Origin: Hyphomicrobiaceae bacterium
GTDB lineage: Bacteria > Pseudomonadota > Alphaproteobacteria > Rhizobiales > Hyphomicrobiaceae
Direction of reading: 5' to 3'
NCBI GenBank assembly: GCA_021775715.1
Contig: JAJFHI010000420.1
Span: 1 to 12,064, forward strand
Length of the DNA stretch: 12,064 nucleotides
Of the stretch, positions 7,539-12,064 are shown piece by piece; positions within the stretch are counted from its first letter, which is position 1; the number at the start of each line of letters is the position of its first letter. The position numbers and the translations under genes were made by a program. Under the pieces are notes generated by a model. That model ran no database searches, was not told the DNA's origin, and saw only the letters and a list, made by a program, of their open reading frames with translations.

Positions 7539-8435
7539 TTAAAGACCGTTGATTGGTACCTTGAGAAACCGCTTGCCGCTCTCATCTTCAGGTTCAGGCA
7601 ATTTACCGCCACGCATGTTCACCTGGATCGACGGAACAATAAGGTCCGGCAATTTCAACGTCTCATCACGCTTTGTTCGCATAGCAACGAATTCGTCAAC
7701 CGTAATGCCATCGTGGACGTGGATATTGGCGCGGCGCTGTTCCGCGACGGTTGTCTCCCATTTAAACTCGCGACCACCCGGTGCGTAGTCATGGCACGTG
7801 AAAACCCTGGTCTCGGGCGGCAACTCAAGGATACGCTTTATCGAATAGTAGAGCTCGCGCGCATCTCCACCAGGGAAATCAGCACGCGCCGTACCACCAT
7901 CCGGCATAAACAACGTATCGCCGACAAAGGCCGCATCTCCGACGACATGTGTCATGCATGCGGGCGTGTGGCCTGGGGTCAGCATTGCAAACGCCTTGAG
8001 CGAGCCGATCTGATACGTGTCGCCATCTTTAATGAGCTTATCGAACTGGCTGCCGTCTCGTTCAAACTCCGTACCCGCGTTAAAGATCTTCCCAAATACG
8101 TCCTGCACAACGGTAATTTTTTCACCGATGCCGATTTTCCCGCCAAGCTTTGATTGTATGTATGGCGCGCCCGAAAGGTGGTCGGCGTGAGCATGGGTCT
8201 CGATCAACCACTCAACGACCAGGCCATTGTCCTGTACGAACTTAATTAATTCATCTGCCGACTCATATGAGATCCGACCGGCGGCATAATCAATGTCCAT
8301 CACGCTGTCGTAGATTGCGCATGCGTTGGAGCGTGGATCCCGCACGACATAGCTGACGGTATTCGTCGCCTCATCGAAAAACGCCGTGACCGCCGGACGG
8401 ACGTTCATGTCGACGGCCACTGGAACCGAATTCAT
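7539..8435 (-). CDS. MBL-fold hydrolase, Blh/ETHE1-like (probable persulfide dioxygenase)
   Basis: A 298-residue metallo-beta-lactamase-fold protein closest in style to bacterial Blh and ETHE1-type persulfide dioxygenases, which oxidise glutathione persulfide to sulfite in the cytoplasm. Metal-site residues are ETHAHADHLSGA (H81, H83, D85, H86), TPGHT (H156), FVGDTLF (D173) and TCHDY (H215). The ETHE1 family uses two His and one Asp for its single iron. GTARADF (181-187) corresponds to the substrate-pocket loop, and the C-terminal WETTVAEQRRANIHV is typical of the Blh group. AGGAG (complement of 8444-8448) lies eight bases before the ATG and fixes the start; a longer frame upstream would overlap the regulator gene. 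It is last in a run with DUF2892, rhodanese and CRP/FNR genes, which supports a role in sulfane-sulfur removal. A different MBL thioesterase activity is possible but less likely. Confidence 0.88.
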   Translation of the reverse strand: MNSVPVAVDMNVRPAVTAFFDEATNTVSYVVRDPRSNACAIYDSVMDIDYAAGRISYESADELIKFVQDNGLVVEWLIETHAHADHLSGAPYIQSKLGGKIGIGEKITVVQDVFGKIFNAGTEFERDGSQFDKLIKDGDTYQIGSLKAFAMLTPGHTPACMTHVVGDAAFVGDTLFMPDGGTARADFPGGDARELYYSIKRILELPPETRVFTCHDYAPGGREFKWETTVAEQRRANIHVHDGITVDEFVAMRTKRDETLKLPDLIVPSIQVNMRGGKLPEPEDESGKRFLKVPINGL

Positions 8436-8469
8436 CTTAAACACTCCTAGCGAACCTAGCTTACGTTGT

Positions 8470-8498
8470 ATCCTAGCGACGCAAGCGTCTGTAACCAA
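8470..8498 (-). promoter_or_regulatory. Candidate promoter of MBL gene
   Basis: On the minus strand TTGGTT (8498-8493) and TAGGAT (8475-8470) are 17 bases apart. An alternative -10, TACAAC, lies five bases further on. The spacer holds the inverted repeat GACGC-TT-GCGTC (8489-8478), and the -35 overlaps the conserved 17-bp motif. This allows the MBL gene to be transcribed separately from the upstream regulator gene. Confidence 0.4.
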
Positions 8499-8504
8499 GT
8501 CACC
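8488..8504 (-). promoter_or_regulatory. Shared 17-bp motif, MBL copy (candidate CRP/FNR operator)
   Basis: On the minus strand this reads GGTGACTTGGTTACAGA. Its core is the partial inverted repeat GTGAC-TTG-GTTAC, half-site GTNAC. It matches the motif upstream of the DUF2892 gene at 15 of 17 positions. It lies between the end of the CRP/FNR gene and the MBL start, centred about 34-39 bases before the likely transcription start depending on which -10 is used. Confidence 0.55.
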
Positions 8505-8520
8505 AACAGACTGCTGCGCG

Positions 8521-9186
8521 TTACGACATACCGGCGAGGCCTTTGAGCCCCGTAAAATTGGTGATCTCGATCGCGCCGCGCGACAATCCAACCCAGCCGC
8601 GGCGCTGGAATTCCAACAATTGCCGACTGATCACCTCACGGGCCGTGCCAAGCTCAGAGGCAATTTGTTGATGTGTCGTCTCGATATGAGCGCGTCCATT
8701 GGCAAGCTCGATGAGCTTGTGCGCGAGGCGAATGTCGATCCTTGAGAACGCCACATCATCAATAATCTTGCAGAGATTGCTGACGCGAACGCTGAATGCT
8801 GTGAATACGAATTTGCGGAACGCAGACGAGGCGCCGATAAGCGCATCGAATGTCGCGCGCGGTATGGCAACCGCCTCAACGTCCGTCTCAGCCACACCCT
8901 CGGCCAAATACTCTTCAAAGCCCATCAGGCAGGCCGTGGTTAGCGCGCAACTTTCTCCCGCCTGCACGCGATAAAGAACGATCTCGCGGCCCGTATCTGA
9001 GGCCTGCTGAACGCGGACCGTTCCCGACAGAAGCAACAAGAAATTTTCCGGCGCGTGTCCTGGACCAAAAATCTGCGTTCCGGCCGGAATTTTTGCAATA
9101 CGGCTTGTCTCTATAAGCGGACCACGTAAATCCGTTTCTAACCCTGCAAGGCCCGGGAATTTGGAAATCCAGTCGCTGCCAGTCAT
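8521..9186 (-). CDS. CRP/FNR-family transcriptional regulator, possible thiol sensor
   Basis: A 221-residue regulator with an N-terminal cyclic-nucleotide-binding-type beta barrel (about 20-125), a dimerisation helix (about 120-150) and a C-terminal winged helix. The HTH is THQQIASELGTAREVISRQL (171-190). It has no N-terminal cysteine cluster, so it is not an oxygen-sensing FNR with an iron-sulfur cluster. Instead Cys80 and Cys86 sit in GESCALTTACLMG, with a third Cys139 in the dimer helix. The recognition helix has R183, E184, S187 and R188, combining the CRP-type R/E/R contacts with the FNR-type E..SR pattern. GGGAGG (complement of 9192-9197), five bases before the ATG, fixes the start. It lies between the rhodanese and MBL genes and very likely controls them. 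Persulfide or redox sensing by the cysteines is inference. Confidence 0.9.
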   Translation of the reverse strand: MTGSDWISKFPGLAGLETDLRGPLIETSRIAKIPAGTQIFGPGHAPENFLLLLSGTVRVQQASDTGREIVLYRVQAGESCALTTACLMGFEEYLAEGVAETDVEAVAIPRATFDALIGASSAFRKFVFTAFSVRVSNLCKIIDDVAFSRIDIRLAHKLIELANGRAHIETTHQQIASELGTAREVISRQLLEFQRRGWVGLSRGAIEITNFTGLKGLAGMS

Positions 9187-9228
9187 GTCAACCTCCCGCG
9201 AGCGGCCGCCATAACGCCTAGTGCGTGC

Positions 9229-9870
9229 TCAGTCTGTCCGGTTCGCGTCCGGCTTATACCGTAATAGGGACTGGCGCGCGACAAGCTTGCCCCACTGGCT
9301 GTTGAATGGATGGACATAGGGCGTTGGCAGGTTGTGGTCATCGACCAGGGGCTGTTGCCTGTTGTGCCAGGCGAAAATGCCGCCTTTTAAGTTATGAACA
9401 CTCTTTGCTCCGGCCGCAATCAGATGGGTCTTGACCCGATTTGCCAACCGCGAACTGCGCTCCCCGACCGAGCAATAGAAGACAACACGACGTCCCGAAA
9501 TGCGATCTTTCGTCTGCGCCGCGACCTCCTGTGAGGATGCATCAGGATCGATCCGGATCGCACCATTCAATCGACTGACTGCGTATTCATCGGCCTGGCG
9601 AACATCAATGAGAATTGGAGGATCATCTTCGGCTGCAAATGTCAGGCTTTCAGGAGCAATATGTTCGATTTCTGGAAACCGGCTTTCAATGTCCGCCTCA
9701 ACATCTGACAATGAAGGACTACCTTCCGTGAAATAGTCAAATAACCCAGCCGCCTGCACCGGCGGACCAGCGACCTGAATTAGCATGAAGAAAGCCAATG
9801 CCAAGACGAGCAGCATCGGCCCAACCAATGTTTTGTGCATTAGTCGAAAAGCATCACCTAACTTGATCAT
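9229..9870 (-). CDS. Single-domain rhodanese with N-terminal signal or anchor
   Basis: A 213-residue protein (from the start chosen) with a hydrophobic segment at about 15-35 followed by PPVQAAG, a plausible signal-peptidase site, then a rhodanese domain (about 70-176). Domain signatures are ILIDVRQADEY (86-96), LNGAIRID (101-108), the active-site loop CSVGERSS (C133-S140) and NLKGGIFAWHN (160-170). The catalytic cysteine is present, so sulfur transfer (thiosulfate or persulfide) is expected, probably at the periplasmic face. The start is uncertain: ATGs at complement 9870 and 9840 both precede the hydrophobic segment, a longer start at 9966 exists, and none has a well-spaced Shine-Dalgarno. 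It lies 42 bases upstream of the CRP/FNR gene and 151 bases after the DUF2892 gene. In E. coli YgaP, rhodanese and DUF2892-like membrane parts are fused; here they are separate neighbouring genes. Confidence 0.87.
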   Translation of the reverse strand: MIKLGDAFRLMHKTLVGPMLLVLALAFFMLIQVAGPPVQAAGLFDYFTEGSPSLSDVEADIESRFPEIEHIAPESLTFAAEDDPPILIDVRQADEYAVSRLNGAIRIDPDASSQEVAAQTKDRISGRRVVFYCSVGERSSRLANRVKTHLIAAGAKSVHNLKGGIFAWHNRQQPLVDDHNLPTPYVHPFNSQWGKLVARQSLLRYKPDANRTD

Positions 9871-10021
9871 CCAAAGTTGCAATCGCGTCTCCAGGCCAAG
9901 CCTCCCGCTACAAAACGATTGGCAGAGCTTAGCACAAACGTTCTCGCCATGTCTGGCCGGTGCCATCCACGTTGGTTTTGACGGAACATCTAGTATCGTG
10001 CATCAAAAAACGCTGGTTTGC

Positions 10022-10237
10022 TCAGACCTTTTCGGTTGTCGTTCGCATGCCGAGAACGCGATAGGCAGGACAAAAACTGAACAATCCTGTGAGGATGAGC
10101 ACAACGCCCGCGACCATCGACACGATGCTCAAGGTCCCTGTTCCCAACACTGATGTGAAGAAGGGCAACGCTAGCAAAATAGCGCCAAGTACAATTCGGA
10201 AAATCCGATCAGCGGATCCGACGTTTGCAAATTCCAT
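10022..10237 (-). CDS. Small DUF2892 (YgaP-type transmembrane) protein
   Basis: A 71-residue membrane protein. NVGSADRIFRIVLGAILLAL (5-24) starts the first hydrophobic helix, a second hydrophobic stretch SIVSMVAGVVLILTGLF follows, and then FSFCPAYRVLGMRTT. The N-terminal NVGxxDRxxR and the CPAYRVLG end are the recognised DUF2892 pattern. The single cysteine at the cytoplasm-side end could take part in sulfur relay, by analogy with YgaP; that is inference. GGAGG (complement of 10243-10247), five bases before the ATG, fixes the start; the frame is open 12 codons further upstream but without support. It is the first gene of the four-gene sulfur module and carries a copy of the shared 17-bp motif upstream. 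Confidence 0.85.
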   Translation of the reverse strand: MEFANVGSADRIFRIVLGAILLALPFFTSVLGTGTLSIVSMVAGVVLILTGLFSFCPAYRVLGMRTTTEKV

Positions 10238-10288
10238 AACTACCTCCGATCTGTTTCTTAACGTAACATACAACTATCACGGTTAAGT

Positions 10289-10305
10289 TCTGTAACTATG
10301 TCACC
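10289..10305 (-). promoter_or_regulatory. Shared 17-bp motif, DUF2892 copy (candidate CRP/FNR operator)
   Basis: On the minus strand this reads GGTGACATAGTTACAGA, differing from the copy upstream of the MBL gene only at two central positions. Twelve bases after it both promoters have TAG (TAGTTG here, TAGGAT at MBL). A possible -10 TATGTT lies 18 bases after it, close to where TACAAC lies at MBL (17 bases). The -35 region here is poor (ATAGTT), which would suit a promoter needing an activator. Confidence 0.55.
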
Positions 10306-10328
10306 TACTAAAAACATGTGTTCAGTTT

Positions 10329-10342
10329 TGCGTTGCAACGCA
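10329..10342. repeat. 14-bp perfect palindrome TGCGTTGCAACGCA
   Basis: The sequence equals its own reverse complement and starts two bases after the acyl-CoA synthetase stop codon on the minus strand, 23 bases before the shared motif. As RNA it gives at most a five-pair stem. On the minus strand it is followed by AAACTG, with a TTTTT run only 16 bases further on, so it is a poor intrinsic terminator. It may be a second operator of the DUF2892 promoter. Confidence 0.4.
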
Positions 10343-10344
10343 GG

Positions 10345-11982
10345 TCACGCATCAGTTTCGCGCAGCTCAACACGACGGATCTTGCCCGAGATCGTCTTTG
10401 GCAGCGTTTCAACAAAGTGTACAATGCGTGGGTACTTGTACGGCGCCGTGTGCTGTTTACAGAACTCCTGAATCTGCTTTGCGAGCTCATCCGACGGCTC
10501 ATAACCCTTCGCCAGAATGATGTAAGACGTCACGACTTGACCCCGAACGTCATCAGGCGTGCCGACAACCGCACTCTCGGCAACCGCGGGATGTTCGATC
10601 AACGAACTTTCGACTTCAAACGGACTGATGCGGTAGCCGGCGGAACTGATGAGATCATCCGCCCGACCGACAAACCACAAATATCCATCTTCATCGCGTG
10701 TCGCTGTGTCGCCCGTGTAGTACCAGCCATTGCGGAATGCAGCCTTGTCCAGCGCGCCGCCCGTGTAGTAACCATCAAACAATCCCGACGGCCATGGCTT
10801 GGTAATGCGCACGGCGATGTGTCCGATTTCATTCGGCGGCAGACGGTTTCCTTCGTCATCAACGATGTCAACATCAAAGCCGGGAACAGGCTGCCCCATA
10901 GATCCAATCTTCACTGGCTGATCTGGGAAATTCGCAACAATGTTGATCGTTTCCGTTTGCCCATATCCATCTGCTATGACCGTGCCGGTGGTATTCTGCC
11001 AGTAGCGAATAACTTCCGGGTTGAGCGGCTCTCCCGCCCCCATTGAGCGCCTGATGCTCGACAAGTCGTAACCCGACAGGTCGTTTTGCGCGAACAGGCG
11101 GTAGACCGTTGGCGGCGCGCAGAACGTTGTTACATTGAGCTTGGGAATCAGTTTGAGGTGGAGATCAAGATCAAAGCCACCGTCGCCGTTGTAAAGTACC
11201 ACAGTCACGCCGGCCAGGAACTGTGGGAACAACATTCCCCAAGCTGCTTTCGCCCATCCTGTATCGGTCAGCGTCCAATGCACATCGTCATGCCGCAAGT
11301 CCATCCAGAACAAAGCTGTTGCGGCATGGGCCAGCCCATACCCATAATTTCGCGGCACCATTTTAGGCATCGCCGTTGTGCCTGACGTGAAGTAGGCCAT
11401 CATCATATCGCTTGACCGCGTCGCGACACGGTCTGCATTGATGATGTGTGGAGAATTTTTCGCACACAGATCTGCGAACGAGAGCCAGCCTTCGCCAGCC
11501 TCTCCGACGACGATGAAATATTTCAAAGACGGGCAGGCCTCACGGATCTGGTCGACCTTACCGCAGTGTTCCGGCGTGACAACAACCGCTTTGGCTTTGG
11601 AATGGTTGACGCGGTAGGCGATGTCTTTTGCTGTCAATAGGTTGGTTCCCGGCATCGACACGACGCCAGATTTCATGCAGCCGAACAAGACATCGTACCA
11701 TTCCGGAATGCGCCCGATAACGACACACGCGAAGTCGCCTTTGGAAAGCCCAAGCTCTCTCAAGGCGTTTGCGAAACGATTTGAATTTTTCGAGATGTCC
11801 GAATAGCGCACATGGCGGATATTGTGGCCGTCGCCAGAAACCGCAATCACAGCGGTCTTGTCACCCTTCTCAGCCCAGCGATCGATGACCTCAAAGCCGA
11901 AGTTAAAGTACTCAGGTATATCTATCTGGAAGTTTTCTTTCGCAACAGCGTACTCGCGGGCAACGCTATCCAGGTCAAGCAT
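10345..11982 (-). CDS. Acyl-CoA synthetase, medium-chain (ACSM-like) AMP-binding enzyme
   Basis: A 545-residue adenylate-forming ligase that activates a carboxylic acid with ATP to an acyl-AMP and then the CoA thioester. Class signatures are complete: P-loop YFTSGTTAMPK (197-207), GYGQTE (339-344), YYTGDTA with the ribose-binding Asp (D425), GRADD with the hinge region (R440), GYRISP (449-454) and the C-terminal catalytic lysine in TISGKIRR (K534). The overall look (DTGWAKAAWGMLFPQFLAG at 240-258, VKIGSMGQPVPGFDVDIVDD) fits the medium-chain/ACSM and aromatic-acid group better than acetyl-CoA synthetase. The exact acid is not predictable. There is no signal peptide; it is cytoplasmic. GGAG, nine bases upstream, supports the ATG. 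It ends 107 bases before the DUF2892 gene on the same strand, but the palindrome and motif between them suggest separate control. Confidence 0.92.
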   Translation of the reverse strand: MLDLDSVAREYAVAKENFQIDIPEYFNFGFEVIDRWAEKGDKTAVIAVSGDGHNIRHVRYSDISKNSNRFANALRELGLSKGDFACVVIGRIPEWYDVLFGCMKSGVVSMPGTNLLTAKDIAYRVNHSKAKAVVVTPEHCGKVDQIREACPSLKYFIVVGEAGEGWLSFADLCAKNSPHIINADRVATRSSDMMMAYFTSGTTAMPKMVPRNYGYGLAHAATALFWMDLRHDDVHWTLTDTGWAKAAWGMLFPQFLAGVTVVLYNGDGGFDLDLHLKLIPKLNVTTFCAPPTVYRLFAQNDLSGYDLSSIRRSMGAGEPLNPEVIRYWQNTTGTVIADGYGQTETINIVANFPDQPVKIGSMGQPVPGFDVDIVDDEGNRLPPNEIGHIAVRITKPWPSGLFDGYYTGGALDKAAFRNGWYYTGDTATRDEDGYLWFVGRADDLISSAGYRISPFEVESSLIEHPAVAESAVVGTPDDVRGQVVTSYIILAKGYEPSDELAKQIQEFCKQHTAPYKYPRIVHFVETLPKTISGKIRRVELRETDA

Positions 11983-12064
11983 TCACGGTCTCCATCCCAA
12001 AACAGTCGGTTTTACGGCCTTGTTTTATGATCGTGGTGTTGGCCGCCGCTACGCTGTTTTGACC
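11983..12064. other. Upstream region of acyl-CoA synthetase, to window edge
   Basis: These 82 bases precede the acyl-CoA synthetase start. GGAG (complement of 11991-11994) is its ribosome site. AAAACAG (11999-12005) and CTGTTTT (12054-12060) form a widely spaced inverted repeat. No clear promoter could be chosen, and the region is cut by the window end. Confidence 0.3.

Noticed and set aside
8436..8591. A 52-codon N-terminal extension of the MBL hydrolase.
   Set aside because: It overlaps the regulator gene and the promoter motif, while the internal ATG has AGGAG at ideal spacing and gives the usual family start.
10318..11046. Plus-strand open frame of 242 codons opposite the acyl-CoA synthetase.
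   Set aside because: It is an antisense shadow of a protein whose full set of family motifs is on the minus strand.
11999..12060. AAAACAG / CTGTTTT inverted repeat upstream of the acyl-CoA synthetase.
   Set aside because: The seven-base arms are 48 bases apart in AT-rich sequence; chance is a sufficient explanation.

Overview
The window reads like chromosome of an alphaproteobacterium, possibly Hyphomicrobiales. The reasons are protein style (an alphaproteobacterial-type ferredoxin-NADP reductase N-terminus, a NosR-type flavo-iron-sulfur protein, a Blh-type metallo-hydrolase), moderate GC and compact gene spacing. The genus is not resolved. I see no rRNA, tRNA, CRISPR array, insertion sequence or phage gene. 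Every gap between genes is shorter than 300 bases.

Left part (1-3740): the 5' end of a ferredoxin--NADP+ reductase gene (minus strand) runs off the left edge. Next come a periplasmic ApbE-type FAD:protein FMN transferase (minus) and a divergently transcribed NosR-type membrane protein (plus) sharing one intergenic region. ApbE enzymes attach FMN to a threonine of the periplasmic domain of NosR-type proteins, so this pair is probably a self-contained flavinylated electron-transfer unit. No nosZ, nosD, nosF, nosY or nosL gene is visible beside it.

Middle (3741-7346): a cation:dicarboxylate/amino-acid symporter and a DUF899 thioredoxin-like protein, both on plus. Converging on them from the minus strand is a patatin-like phospholipase with a lipoprotein signal, preceded by a small tandem repeat.

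Right part (7539-12064, all minus): in transcription order, an acyl-CoA synthetase, then a small DUF2892 membrane protein, a secreted or membrane-anchored single-domain rhodanese, a CRP/FNR-family regulator and a Blh/ETHE1-like MBL-fold hydrolase (persulfide dioxygenase-like). The last four look like a persulfide (sulfane sulfur) handling module. The most interesting observation is a 17-bp motif, identical at 15 of 17 positions and in the same orientation, upstream of both the DUF2892 gene and the MBL gene, at the same distance from possible -10 elements. It is a good candidate operator for the CRP/FNR protein encoded between the two sites. That protein has two cysteines six residues apart in its sensor domain, which could make it a thiol or persulfide sensor.
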